The notes: generated from the letters alone by a model not told the origin. Positions 10,262-19,789 are shown, numbered from the stretch's first letter. The stretch is 64,000 bases of DNA from PLGF01 sp052139695 (GCA_052139695.1 JBKQWF010000306.1:1-64000); one strand, 5' to 3'. A program made the numbers and translations.

Positions 10262-13078
10262 ATGAATCATTCCGATACAACGAATCATTCCCGATTGTTG
10301 ATCATCGACGACAATCTTGCGATCCACGACGACTTCCGCAAGATTCTCACGCGGAAGAGTGACTCCGCCGGCCACTTCGAGGAGATTTCCGCCGAGATTT
10401 TTGGAGGCAAGCCCACCGCGGATTCGCGTTTCGCCAACGCCTTTCAACTCGACTCAGCGTACCAGGGGAAGGAGGGCCTGGAGCTCGTCGAGAAAGCCGT
10501 CGGACTGGACGCGCGCTATGCCGTGGCCTTTGTCGATATTCAGATGCCGCCCGGGTGGGATGGGGTTGAAACGACGACCCGCATCTGGGCGGTGGACCCT
10601 GATATTCAGATTGTCATCTGCACCGCCTATTCGGACTGTTCCTGGGATGAGATGCTCAAGACGCTGGGCTACTCCGACCGCCTGGTGATTTTAAAGAAAC
10701 CATTTGACAGCATCGAGGTCTTTCAATTGGCGAACAGTCTTTCGCGGAAGTGGCACCTGTTGCAGGAATCGAAGAACAAAATGGCCCTGTTGGAGAAAAT
10801 GGTCGCGGAACGCACGGCCCAGGTGGTGCAGGAGCAGGAAAGATTCAAGGGCATTTTTGAAAATTCTCCCGAAGGCATCTATCAAATCTCCGCCGATGGC
10901 CGCGTCTTGACCGCCAATCCCGCCCTCGCCCACATTTACGGCTATGCTTCAGCCGCGGAATTGCTCGAGATCAAGAATCAACTTTACGTGGACCCGCAAC
11001 GCCGGGTGGACTTTACCTGTCTCCTCGAAAAAGACCAGGTGGTGCGGGAATTCGAGTCGGAAATAAAATGCAAAGACGGCGCCCGGAAATGGATCAGCGA
11101 AACTGCCTGCAAAGTGACCAGGCGGGATGGCTCGCTCTTGCATTACCAAGGTTTCGTGGTGGACATCACGGTGCGTCGGAACGCGGAAGAAGCGCTGCGC
11201 AAATCCGAGGAGAACTTCCGCAGCGTATTCGCGAATGCTCCCGTAGGCATCTTTCAATCCAATGCCGACCAACTGGTGGTCGCGAACCCGGCGCTGGCCA
11301 AAATGTTCGGCTACGGAAGTCCGGAGGAAATGGCAGCCCGCGCGGCATTGGCGGAGTCTTTTTTTGTTCAACCTGATGAGCGGCGCATGATGGTGCGCGA
11401 GGCCGCGGAATCTGGCCAGTACACGCAGCGCGAGGTCGAGTATCGCCGCAAAGACGGCTCATTTTTCACCGCCAACATACGCCTGCGCGCGGTTTGCGAC
11501 GAAGCGGGCAAAGTCAGATTCGTGGAAGGCTTCGTCGAGGACGTCACGCAACGCAATCGCGTGGAAGCTGAGCTGCTGAAAGCGTCGCGGGCCCTGGAAC
11601 AGAGTCCGGTAACGATTGTCATCACGGACCTGGCTGGCAAAATCGAATATGTCAACGCGGCTTTCACGCAGCTCACCGGCTATAGCAGAGAAGAGGCCTT
11701 GGGGAAAAACCCCAACCTCTTGAAATCCGGAAAGATGCCGACCGAGGATTACAAGCAACTCTGGAACACCGTCCTGGCTGGGCGCGATTGGCGGGGGGAG
11801 TTTCTCAACAAAGCCAAGGACGGCAGGCTGTTCTGGGAGTCTGCGGTGATTTCGCCCATCAAGGATACGAAGGGCCGGATCACCCATTTGCTGGCCGTAA
11901 AGGAAGATGTAACCCATCGCAAACAACTGGAAGAACAATTGCGACAGGCGCAGAAAATGGAGGCGATCGGGCAACTCGCCGGGGGGATCGCCCACGACTT
12001 CAACAACATCCTCGCGGCGATGACGATGCACCTGAGCATGATGCAGCAGAATCCCCTGCTCACCATGGACCTAAAGGAGTCTCTGGCCGAGGTGGAGAAT
12101 GAAACCACGAGGGCGGCCAACTTAACCCGGCAACTCTTGACCTTCAGCCGCCGCCAGGTCGCCAGGGCGGCCCCGCTGGATTTGACCGGACTGATCCACG
12201 ATCTGCTGAGGATGTTGCGGCGATTGCTGGGCGAGAACATTGAAGTCCTCTTCTCAAACTCCTGCGGCCCGGCCTGGGTCAGGGCGGACGCGGGAATGAT
12301 GGAACAAGTGGTCATGAATCTTTGCATTAATGCCCGCGATGCCATGCCCAAAGGGGGAACCCTGACGTTATGCAACACGCTCGTTGAGCTGAAAGGCGAA
12401 TCCAAGCCAGACTCGGATTCCCGCCCCGGAAACTTTGTTTGCCTGGCGATCGGCGATACAGGTTGCGGCATGGATGAAACCATTTTGAGCAAGATATTCG
12501 AACCGTTTTTCTCCACCAAGGAAGTCGGCAAAGGGACGGGGCTGGGGCTGGCCACGGTTTATGGCATTGTCAAACAGCACGGCGGCTGGGTGGAAGTGGA
12601 GAGCAAGGTCGGCGAAGGCAGCTTATTCCGGGTTTATCTTCCCGCCTGTGCCAAGCCATCGCAGGGAGCATCCGTCGCTTGTGTTGAGGAGAAAAACAGC
12701 GGCGGATCCGAGACCATTTTGCTGGTGGAGGACGAAGCCCAAGTCCGGCGGACAGTCGGCTTATTTTTGCGCAAGCTGGGCTACGCTGTGCTGGAGGCGG
12801 CCAACGGATTGGAAGCCATTAAGGTTTGGCAAGACCATCATCAAACCATTTCGTTGCTCTTTTCAGATATGGTCATGCCTGGCTCCATCTCGGGGCTGGA
12901 TTTGGCGCAAGCTTTGAGAAAAGAGAAGCCATCCTTGAAAGTCATCATCTCCAGCGGTTACAGCGACGATCTGGCCGAATCCTCCGTGCCCGAACAAGGA
13001 ATCCACTATCTTCCAAAGCCTTTTCGGTCCGCCGACATGGCGAAGATCATCCGGCATTGCCTGGACAATGGCGGATGA
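10262..13078 (+). CDS. Hybrid sensor histidine kinase (REC-PAS-PAS-PAS-HisKA-HATPase-REC)
   Basis: Soluble multi-domain phosphorelay kinase. I use ATG 10262, which puts the receiver motif LLIIDDN within 20 residues of the start. The N-terminal receiver has its acceptor Asp in AFVDIQMPPG and Lys in LKKPFD. Three PAS domains follow (about residues 190-560); the third closely resembles the first PAS of the divergent kinase (ILKSGK, LFWESA and LLAVKED in place of LAVKED). The HisKA motif GGIAHDFNNILA lies near residue 578, the HATPase has NLCINARDAM, DTGCGM and GTGLGLATV, and a C-terminal receiver has LLVEDEA and LFSDMVMPG. There is no membrane segment and no DNA-binding output. The shared PAS type and divergent layout suggest a relay with the 4365-9920 kinase. 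Confidence 0.9.
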   Translation: MNHSDTTNHSRLLIIDDNLAIHDDFRKILTRKSDSAGHFEEISAEIFGGKPTADSRFANAFQLDSAYQGKEGLELVEKAVGLDARYAVAFVDIQMPPGWDGVETTTRIWAVDPDIQIVICTAYSDCSWDEMLKTLGYSDRLVILKKPFDSIEVFQLANSLSRKWHLLQESKNKMALLEKMVAERTAQVVQEQERFKGIFENSPEGIYQISADGRVLTANPALAHIYGYASAAELLEIKNQLYVDPQRRVDFTCLLEKDQVVREFESEIKCKDGARKWISETACKVTRRDGSLLHYQGFVVDITVRRNAEEALRKSEENFRSVFANAPVGIFQSNADQLVVANPALAKMFGYGSPEEMAARAALAESFFVQPDERRMMVREAAESGQYTQREVEYRRKDGSFFTANIRLRAVCDEAGKVRFVEGFVEDVTQRNRVEAELLKASRALEQSPVTIVITDLAGKIEYVNAAFTQLTGYSREEALGKNPNLLKSGKMPTEDYKQLWNTVLAGRDWRGEFLNKAKDGRLFWESAVISPIKDTKGRITHLLAVKEDVTHRKQLEEQLRQAQKMEAIGQLAGGIAHDFNNILAAMTMHLSMMQQNPLLTMDLKESLAEVENETTRAANLTRQLLTFSRRQVARAAPLDLTGLIHDLLRMLRRLLGENIEVLFSNSCGPAWVRADAGMMEQVVMNLCINARDAMPKGGTLTLCNTLVELKGESKPDSDSRPGNFVCLAIGDTGCGMDETILSKIFEPFFSTKEVGKGTGLGLATVYGIVKQHGGWVEVESKVGEGSLFRVYLPACAKPSQGASVACVEEKNSGGSETILLVEDEAQVRRTVGLFLRKLGYAVLEAANGLEAIKVWQDHHQTISLLFSDMVMPGSISGLDLAQALRKEKPSLKVIISSGYSDDLAESSVPEQGIHYLPKPFRSADMAKIIRHCLDNGG

Positions 13079-13171
13079 CAATGAGTAAAGTGAACGGCAG
13101 CCGCGCTTTTTTTGACGGACGTGAACGGGCCTTGACGATGGGGTCTTTCAAACCGAGACTGTGCCGTTGAT

Positions 13172-14065
13172 ATGTTGCCGAGCCGCTCAGGGTCGATTCA
13201 CTTGTTTAAGTTTCAGGGGATTGATGTTTTTCTGCACTGGTCATGGTTCCTGATTGCCATTTTTCAGATCAGCTATCGGGCCGGGCGTTACACGTCGTCC
13301 CTCTGGTGCGTCTTCGAATACCTGGCGCTGTTTGTCATCGTGTTGCTGCATGAGTTTGGACACGCCCTGGCTTGCCGGAGCGTAGGGGGGCGGGCGGACC
13401 AAATCGTCCTTTGGCCGCTCGGTGGCGTCGCTTACGTCGATCCGCCGCAACGGCCCGGGGCCACGCTCTGGAGCATCGCCGCCGGACCGCTGGTTAATGC
13501 CCTGTTATTTCCGATCTTGAGCGTGGTTTGCGTGCTGGGCCGGCAACAGCAATGGGCCGATACCATGCCCAACTTCTACGAATTCATCACCACCCTTTGG
13601 TTGATTAATGTCGTGTTGTTCCTGTTCAACATGCTGCCGATCTATCCGCTGGACGGCGGTCAAGTTCTTCGCTCCATCCTGTGGTTTATGGTGGGGCGGG
13701 CCCGCAGTCTCCTCATCGCCAGCACGATTGGGCTCGTCACCGTGGCGGTGCTGTTGTTGTTTGCGATCAAGACGTTGTGGCTGGGGATCATGGCCGTCTT
13801 TGCCCTGCTGCAATGTTGGAGCGGACTGCAACAGGCGCGAATGCTCTCACGCCTGGACGCCGCCCCGCGCCGCGCCGGCGCAGCTTGTCCAGCGTGTCAT
13901 ACTTCGCCGCCGGTGGGGAATTTCTGGGTGTGCGGTTATTGCCGCCGCCCGTTTGACATGTTCGCCACCCAAGGGGTTTGTCCCCATTGCGGAATTATTT
14001 TTAACGGCACGCGTTGCATGCAATGCGGCGCGGAGCATCCGCTCTACGCCTTCCGCCAGGAATAA
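13172..14065 (+). CDS. M50 family (site-2 protease-like) membrane metalloprotease with zinc-ribbon tail
   Basis: Integral membrane zinc protease of the rhomboid-unrelated S2P/M50 type. The metal site HEFGH lies near residue 61 inside a hydrophobic helix, and the second motif LPIYPLDGGQ near residue 160 gives the third ligand. About five hydrophobic segments are visible. After the membrane part, the last ~75 residues carry four CxxC pairs (CPAC, CGYC, CPHC, CMQC), consistent with two small zinc ribbons on the cytoplasmic side. M50 proteases cut membrane-embedded anti-sigma factors or peptides; no such substrate gene is adjacent. It follows the hybrid kinase by 93 bases in the same direction. 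Confidence 0.82.
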   Translation: MLPSRSGSIHLFKFQGIDVFLHWSWFLIAIFQISYRAGRYTSSLWCVFEYLALFVIVLLHEFGHALACRSVGGRADQIVLWPLGGVAYVDPPQRPGATLWSIAAGPLVNALLFPILSVVCVLGRQQQWADTMPNFYEFITTLWLINVVLFLFNMLPIYPLDGGQVLRSILWFMVGRARSLLIASTIGLVTVAVLLLFAIKTLWLGIMAVFALLQCWSGLQQARMLSRLDAAPRRAGAACPACHTSPPVGNFWVCGYCRRPFDMFATQGVCPHCGIIFNGTRCMQCGAEHPLYAFRQE

Positions 14066-14123
14066 TGCGATTCATTCACGCTATTGACACGGGGCGGCAT
14101 TTGCGGTTTCGTCCTGAGCTTTG

Positions 14124-15452
14124 GTGAAAAAATCTCTTTTCCAGACAATCGACGGGTCCGTTACCGCGCCGCAAGGGTTTCTGGCTGCGGGCGTGTTTTG
14201 CGATATTAAACGGCTGGGCACGGGCAAGGGCTCCAATAAGGGCGCCAAGCGCGACTTGGCGCTGCTCGTTTCCGAAACCCCGGCCACAATCGCCGGCACC
14301 TTCACCACTAATCAAATATGCGCCGCTCCGGTCAAGCTATGCGTTGAACGCCTGCGGCGGGGGCGGGCGCGGGCCGTGGTGGTCAATTCCGGCAACGCCA
14401 ACGCCTGCACGGGCGCCCAAGGGCGGCGCGATGCCGAAGCCATGGCCGAAATCACCGCCCAGACGCTGGCGGGCCGCGGCATTTCCGCGCGGGACGTGCT
14501 GGTGGCTTCCACGGGACGAATCGGCGTCGCGCTGCCCATGCAGAACGTCAAGAAAGGAATTGCGCGGGCGGCGGCGTTGCTGGACTCCTCGCGCCAAAGC
14601 GCGCGGGACGCGGTCGAAGCGATCATGACCAGCGACACGCGGCCAAAGCAAATCGCGGTCGAATTCCAGATTGGCGGGCGGACGGTCCGCCTTGGCGGCA
14701 TGTGCAAAGGCGCCGGCATGATCCAGCCCGGCATGAGCCCGTCGGGTCGTCGCCCGGCCTTGCATGCCACCATGCTGTGCTTTTTGACAACCGACGCCGC
14801 CGTGGACGGCACCGCCTTGCAGTCCGCCTTGCAACACGCTGTCGCTAAGAGCTTTAACCGCATTACGGTGGACGGCGACATGAGCACCAATGACACGGTG
14901 CTGCTGCTGGCCAACGGGTGCGCGGGCCATGCGCCGTTAAACCCGCGGGATCGCGATTTCGCGGTTTTTCAATCGGCCCTGGACTACGTCACGCTGGAGC
15001 TGGCGAAGAAGATTGTGCTGGATGGAGAGGGAGTGTCGCGCTTTGTCACGGTGCGCGTGCGCGGGGCGAAGACTGCCGCGGAGGCGGAGCAGGCCGCGCG
15101 CTCGGTGGCCAACAGCGCGCTGGTCAAAACCAGTTGGTGCGGAGGCGATCCTAATTGGGGGCGCATCCTCTGCGCCCTTGGATATTCCGCCGCAGGCATC
15201 GAGGAAAGCAAAGTCGATGTTGGCTACAGCCTGCCTGGCAGCCGGAAGATTCTATTCTCGCTGAAACGGGGGAGGCCGACGCGAACCACTTTTCGCGCAT
15301 TGTGCGCCATGACCACCGCGAAGGAATTTGATCTGCACATCAATTTGAATTTAGGACGAGGAGAAGCCTTGATCTATGCCGCCGATCTGACTGAGGCGTA
15401 CGTGGACTTCAACAAAGGGGACGTTAACGATCCCACCACGCTCGGGGGGTGA
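14124..15452 (+). CDS. argJ: Bifunctional glutamate N-acetyltransferase / N-acetylglutamate synthase
   Basis: ArgJ transfers acetyl from N-acetylornithine to glutamate, recycling the acetyl group in arginine synthesis; some members also use acetyl-CoA. The protein is an Ntn-type hydrolase fold that self-cleaves before Thr in the motif ALHATMLCFLTTDA; the ATML segment is present. Other family blocks are VVVNSGNANACTG, VASTGRIG, GDMSTNDTV, GEG and WCGGDPNWGRI. Length (about 442) is usual. The start is either GTG 14124 or the adjoining TTG 14121. No other arg gene is nearby, so the gene appears to stand alone. Confidence 0.93.
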   Translation: MKKSLFQTIDGSVTAPQGFLAAGVFCDIKRLGTGKGSNKGAKRDLALLVSETPATIAGTFTTNQICAAPVKLCVERLRRGRARAVVVNSGNANACTGAQGRRDAEAMAEITAQTLAGRGISARDVLVASTGRIGVALPMQNVKKGIARAAALLDSSRQSARDAVEAIMTSDTRPKQIAVEFQIGGRTVRLGGMCKGAGMIQPGMSPSGRRPALHATMLCFLTTDAAVDGTALQSALQHAVAKSFNRITVDGDMSTNDTVLLLANGCAGHAPLNPRDRDFAVFQSALDYVTLELAKKIVLDGEGVSRFVTVRVRGAKTAAEAEQAARSVANSALVKTSWCGGDPNWGRILCALGYSAAGIEESKVDVGYSLPGSRKILFSLKRGRPTRTTFRALCAMTTAKEFDLHINLNLGRGEALIYAADLTEAYVDFNKGDVNDPTTLGG

Positions 15453-15803
15453 AGGGCAAAACGGCGCGATTAGAGGCAACTATAATTGGCGGGGCGGTGC
15501 GGGCGGTGCTGCCGCGCCGCCCATTCTTTTTTTGCGGCAAGGGGCACGAAATTCGCTGGAAACGGAGAGATTTGGGCGGAGCAGCAGCTCCGCCCGCTCC
15601 GCCCCACCCATAGTAAGGTTGTGGGCATTAGGATAACGTTAAAGTTAGTTTTATACTGTGGCTTTAAGGCGGGTGTTATCTGATTGCGAGAACGTTAAAG
15701 TGAAACAGATGTGGTTGTTGTGCCGTGTAAAGGAGCGGAACTCCGACAGGCGCGCGGAAATACGGTGACATTAACGATAACATCAGTTAACATTATATAA
15801 CGA
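15453..15803. promoter_or_regulatory. Gene-free region upstream of mnmG, with AT-rich right half
   Basis: The left half is GC-rich; the right half (about 15620-15803) is AT-rich. It has a direct repeat AACGTTAAAGT at 15635-15645 and 15691-15701, and several AACGTT/GTTAAC-type words just before the mnmG start. I see no DnaA-box cluster and no hairpin terminator. A 65-residue open frame here is not convincing. It probably contains the mnmG promoter. Confidence 0.4.
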
Positions 15804-17687
15804 ATGTTCGTTTATCCAAAGAAGTATGACGTCATCGTCATCGGGGCGGGTCATGCGGGCGTTGAGGCTGCGCTTGCCGCCGCCCGGATGGGTGGCTCAG
15901 TTTTGCTCCTGACGATCAACGCGGACACGATCGGGCAAATGTCTTGCAACCCGGCGATAGGAGGGTTGGCCAAAGGACACTTGGCAAGGGAGATTGACGC
16001 GCTTGGCGGCGAGATGGGCAAGGCGACGGACATGACTGGGTTGCAGTTTCGGATGTTGAATACCAAGAAAGGACCGTCGGTTTGGGCGCCGCGGGCACAG
16101 TGCGATAAGAAGGCTTACCAATTTCGGTTGAAATGGATTTGCGAACGAGAAACAAATCTGGACGTCAAGCAAGGCCAGGTTGCCAGGATACTCCATGAAG
16201 GCGGCGTGGCATTTGGTATCGAGACGACATTGGAGGTCCAGTATCATGGCAAAACGATTATTGTCACTACCGGCACGTTCTTGCGCGGGCTGATGCATAT
16301 CGGAAGCAATCAGCAATCAGGTGGGCGGGCAGGCGAGAGTGCGGCGATGGGGCTATCGGGCTCTCTCAAGGAATTAGGCTTGGAACTGGGACGGCTGAAA
16401 ACGGGAACGCCTCCTCGGCTTCTTCGCCGGTCGATCGATTTTTCCAAAACAGAAACCCAGCGGGGAGATTGGCCGGTCCCCTACTTCACCTACTGGAAAG
16501 ACGATTTGTTCCACGTGGAACATTCCGATTATCCGCCGGGGTCCATCCTTGCTCAGATCAAGGGCCAACTGCCGTGCCACATAACATATACCACCGATGC
16601 CACAGCGAGAGTCATTCGGGAGAATCTCTCCAAGTCGCCCATGTATTCAGGCGTGATCGAAGGTGTCGGCCCCCGCTACTGCCCGTCAATTGAGGACAAG
16701 ATTGTCAAATTCCCGGAGAAGGAACGCCAGCAGATTTTCCTGGAACCGGAAGGGATCGCCACGGACGAGATTTACGTGAACGGGTTCTCCACCTGTTTGC
16801 CGTTTGAGGTCCAGGTGCGGATGGTCCAAACGATCATCGGTTGCGAGCACGCGGAAATCATGCGACCGGCTTACGCGGTGGAATATGATTTCGCGTTTCC
16901 GACTCAACTTCTGGCGTCTCTTGAGACTAAAGTCTGCCGCAATCTTTATTTGGCCGGCCAAATCAACGGCACATCCGGGTACGAAGAAGCCGGAGCGCAA
17001 GGGCTCATGGCCGGCATTAACGCCATGCGGCGACTCCAGGATCGCGAGCCAGTGGTCCTTCGCCGCAACGAGGCCTATATAGGTGTCCTCATCGACGACC
17101 TCGTCACAAAGGGCACGGTTGAGCCTTATCGGATGTTTACCTCGCGCGCCGAGTATCGTCTATTGTTGCGGCAGGACAACGCCGACTTGCGCCTTTCGCA
17201 GCTCGGCCACGAGATTGGTCTCTTGCCATCGCGCAACTTCCAGAAGTTCGAGATTAAAAGATCTGCCATTGAAGCAGAGCTTGCCAGGATTGAGCGGACG
17301 CGCGTCGGCTCGGAAACGCTCATCCAAATGCTGCGCAGGCCGGAGACCAGTTACGCTGACTTGCCTTGCCGGGACGCCGCTTTGTCTTCTGAGGTTATTC
17401 AACAAGTTGAGATCGCCGTCAAATACGAAGGCTATATCGCCCGGCAGGAGCTGGAGGTCGCCAAACTGAAAGGGTTGGAAGATAAACAGATTCCGCCCTG
17501 GCTCGATTACTCGAAGGTTCCCAGCTTGCGGACGGAAGCTCGCCAGAAGTTATCCAAAATCCAACCGGCCACCCTGGGCCAGGCTTCGCGGATTTCCGGC
17601 GTTTCGCCATCCGATGTCGGCATTCTCATGATCTGGATGAAGCAGGGACCACCCACGCAAGAACCAGCCGACGCTGTGCCATTGTGA
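15804..17687 (+). CDS. mnmG: tRNA uridine-5-carboxymethylaminomethyl modification enzyme, FAD-dependent
   Basis: MnmG (GidA), with MnmE, modifies U34 of certain tRNAs. The N-terminal dinucleotide-binding motif VIVIGAGHAGVEAA binds FAD; further signatures are MSCNPAIGGLAKGHL, TGTFLRGLMHIG, RLKTGTPPR, PCHITYT and GYEEAGAQGLMAGINA. Length 627 is normal. Compared with the E. coli protein, the segment between PYFTYWKD and LPCHITYT is about a dozen or more residues longer, and this insertion encodes the parS-like palindrome at 16507-16522. The gene is followed by dnaK rather than by rsmG-parA-parB as in many genomes. Start ATG 15804 gives the expected MFVYPKKYDVIVIG N-terminus. Confidence 0.96.
   Translation: MFVYPKKYDVIVIGAGHAGVEAALAAARMGGSVLLLTINADTIGQMSCNPAIGGLAKGHLAREIDALGGEMGKATDMTGLQFRMLNTKKGPSVWAPRAQCDKKAYQFRLKWICERETNLDVKQGQVARILHEGGVAFGIETTLEVQYHGKTIIVTTGTFLRGLMHIGSNQQSGGRAGESAAMGLSGSLKELGLELGRLKTGTPPRLLRRSIDFSKTETQRGDWPVPYFTYWKDDLFHVEHSDYPPGSILAQIKGQLPCHITYTTDATARVIRENLSKSPMYSGVIEGVGPRYCPSIEDKIVKFPEKERQQIFLEPEGIATDEIYVNGFSTCLPFEVQVRMVQTIIGCEHAEIMRPAYAVEYDFAFPTQLLASLETKVCRNLYLAGQINGTSGYEEAGAQGLMAGINAMRRLQDREPVVLRRNEAYIGVLIDDLVTKGTVEPYRMFTSRAEYRLLLRQDNADLRLSQLGHEIGLLPSRNFQKFEIKRSAIEAELARIERTRVGSETLIQMLRRPETSYADLPCRDAALSSEVIQQVEIAVKYEGYIARQELEVAKLKGLEDKQIPPWLDYSKVPSLRTEARQKLSKIQPATLGQASRISGVSPSDVGILMIWMKQGPPTQEPADAVPL
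16507..16522. promoter_or_regulatory. parS-like centromere site (ParB binding palindrome)
   Basis: TGTTCCACGTGGAACA is a perfect 16-bp palindrome with the CACGTG core of chromosomal parS (general form TGTTNCACGTGNAACA, within one base of most published sites). It lies inside mnmG and encodes LFHVEH. I found no second copy in the window. parA and parB are not in view, so its role is inferred from the motif. Confidence 0.7.
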
Positions 17688-17741
17688 CGCTTCGCTGAGA
17701 CATTGTGGCGCAATCTGCGCGCCCAGCGGTTCGTGTTGAAT

Positions 17742-17770
17742 TTGCTAAGTATCTCATTACAAGGTATTTG
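17742..17770 (+). promoter_or_regulatory. Weak sigma-70-like promoter candidate for dnaK
   Basis: TTGCTA (17742-17747) and TATTTG (17765-17770) are 17 bases apart, 60 bases upstream of dnaK. There is no CIRCE inverted repeat (TTAGCACTC/GAGTGCTAA), so HrcA control is not indicated. Confidence 0.25.
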
Positions 17771-17830
17771 TAACCACTTGCATTTGCGGCACAGGGGTTG
17801 CTTACCGGAATCAGTGACTTTTGAATTTTT

Positions 17831-19789
17831 ATGTCTAAAGTAATCGGCATTGATTTAGGCACCACCAATTCTTGCATGGCCGTCATGGAAGGCGGGGAAC
17901 CGGTGGTATTGGAGAACTCCGAAGGAAAGCGCACCACTCCTTCCGTCGTGGCATTCACCAAGACGGGTGAACGACTGGTGGGCGACGCCGCCAAGCGCCA
18001 GGCGGTCACGAATTCCCGGAATACAGTTTATTCCATCAAGCGCTTTATGGGCCGCAAGTTTAACGAGGTCCAGGAGGAGTTGAAGCGCGTCCCTTACAAA
18101 GTGGTCTCCGGCCCCAACGGCGACGCCGCGGTCGAGGTCGAAGTGGAGGGCAAGCGCAAGCAATTCAGCCCGCCCGAAATCTCGGCCATGATCCTGGGCA
18201 AGCTAAAAGCCGACGCCGAAATGCGTTTGGGCGAGAAGATCACCCAGGCGGTCATCACGGTGCCGGCCTATTTTAACGATTCTCAGCGCCAAGCTACCAA
18301 GGACGCCGGGCGCATTGCCGGTCTGGAAGTCCTCCGCATCATTAACGAGCCGACAGCCGCTTCCCTGGCCTATGGCCTCGACAAAAAGAAGAATGAGGAA
18401 ATTGCCGTTTACGACCTCGGCGGCGGAACCTTTGATATTTCCGTGCTGGAAATCGGCGACGGTGTTTTTGAAGTCAAGGCCACCAACGGCGACACCCATC
18501 TGGGCGGCGACGATTGGGACAACCGCATCATGGATTGGATCCTGGACGAGTTCAAAAAGGAACACGGCATGGACCTGCGCCAGCAGCCGGACGCCTTGCA
18601 ACGCATCAAGGAAGAATCGGAAAAGGCCAAGATCGCTTTGTCCAGCGCCCAAACCTACGAGATCAATCTCCCCTTTATTACCGCGGACGCTTCCGGCCCC
18701 AAGCACGTCAGCACCAAATTGACCCGGGCCAAGATGGAGCAATTGTGCGACGATCTCTTCGAGCGCACCATCGGGCCTGTCAAGAATTGCCTGAAAGACT
18801 CCGGCTTGTCCGGCGACAAAATGGATGAATTGGTGCTGGTCGGCGGCATGACCCGCATGCCGCGGCTCGTGGAAACGGCGCGCGGCCTTGTCAACAAACC
18901 GCCGCACCAGGGCGTCAACCCGGACGAAGTGGTCGCCGTGGGCGCCGCCATCCAGGCGGGCGTGCTCAAGGGCGAAGTCAAAGACGTGCTCCTGCTCGAC
19001 GTCACGCCGTTGTCGCTGGGCATCGAGACGCTGGGGGGCGTCTTCACCAAGCTGATCGAGCGCAACACCACGATCCCGACGCGCAAGTCGGAAATCTTCT
19101 CGACCGCGTCAGATAACCAGCCTGGTGTGGAAATACACGTTTTGCAGGGAGAGCGGCAATTCTCGCGCGACAACAAGACGATTGGCAAATTTCATTTGAC
19201 TGACATTCCGCCGGCCCCGCGGGGCGTCCCGCAGGTCGAGGTGACCTTTGACATCGACGCCAACGGCATCCTGCACGTCAGCGCCAAGGACCTGGGCACG
19301 GGCAAGGAACAGAAGATCACCATCACCGCCAGCAGCGGCTTGTCCAAGGACGAAATCGAGAAAATGCGCAAAGACGCCGAGGCGCACGCCGAAGACGACA
19401 AGCAACAGCGCGAGGCGGTGGAAGCGCGCAACGAGTGCGACAACTCGGTCTATCGCAGCGAAAAAATGCTCAAGGACAACGCCGGGAAGATTTCCGCCGC
19501 GCAAAAGGAGAAAATTGAAGAAGCGGTCAAGGAGGCGCAGGCCGCCTTGAAAGGGACTGACACGGCGGCGATCCGCGCCGCGAGCGAGAAGCTCAACGAA
19601 GCCTGGCAGGCGGCTTCCGCCGATATGTATCGCGCGGCCGCCGAAGCCAGCAAGGGACGCGCTGGGGGAGCCGGTCCCACCGGCGCCGGCCCGTCCGGCA
19701 GCCCGCCAGGATCCGAAGCCAGCCAGGGCGGCAAGGAAGAAGGCCCGATTATCGACGCCGAAGTGGTGGACGAGAAAAAGGGCTCATAA
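17831..19789 (+). CDS. dnaK: Chaperone DnaK (Hsp70)
   Basis: Cytoplasmic ATP-dependent chaperone that binds exposed hydrophobic peptides, working with DnaJ and GrpE (neither is nearby). The ATPase domain begins IGIDLGTTNSCMAV and contains VPAYFNDSQRQAT, VYDLGGGTFDISVL and VLVGGMTRMP. The substrate-binding domain contains LLLDVTPLSLGIET and FDIDANGILHVSA. The C-terminus is Gly/Pro-rich and ends in the usual acidic EGPIIDAEVVDE. Length 652 is slightly above E. coli. It heads a dnaK-groES-groEL series in one direction. Confidence 0.98.
   Translation: MSKVIGIDLGTTNSCMAVMEGGEPVVLENSEGKRTTPSVVAFTKTGERLVGDAAKRQAVTNSRNTVYSIKRFMGRKFNEVQEELKRVPYKVVSGPNGDAAVEVEVEGKRKQFSPPEISAMILGKLKADAEMRLGEKITQAVITVPAYFNDSQRQATKDAGRIAGLEVLRIINEPTAASLAYGLDKKKNEEIAVYDLGGGTFDISVLEIGDGVFEVKATNGDTHLGGDDWDNRIMDWILDEFKKEHGMDLRQQPDALQRIKEESEKAKIALSSAQTYEINLPFITADASGPKHVSTKLTRAKMEQLCDDLFERTIGPVKNCLKDSGLSGDKMDELVLVGGMTRMPRLVETARGLVNKPPHQGVNPDEVVAVGAAIQAGVLKGEVKDVLLLDVTPLSLGIETLGGVFTKLIERNTTIPTRKSEIFSTASDNQPGVEIHVLQGERQFSRDNKTIGKFHLTDIPPAPRGVPQVEVTFDIDANGILHVSAKDLGTGKEQKITITASSGLSKDEIEKMRKDAEAHAEDDKQQREAVEARNECDNSVYRSEKMLKDNAGKISAAQKEKIEEAVKEAQAALKGTDTAAIRAASEKLNEAWQAASADMYRAAAEASKGRAGGAGPTGAGPSGSPPGSEASQGGKEEGPIIDAEVVDEKKGS

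Noticed and set aside
15453..15803. Possible replication origin upstream of mnmG
   Set aside because: Although mnmG often borders oriC and the region is partly AT-rich with AACGTT repeats, I see no cluster of TTATCCACA-like DnaA boxes and no dnaA or dnaN.
17688..17830. CIRCE (HrcA) operator before dnaK
   Set aside because: No TTAGCACTC/GAGTGCTAA inverted repeat is present in this gap or before groES.
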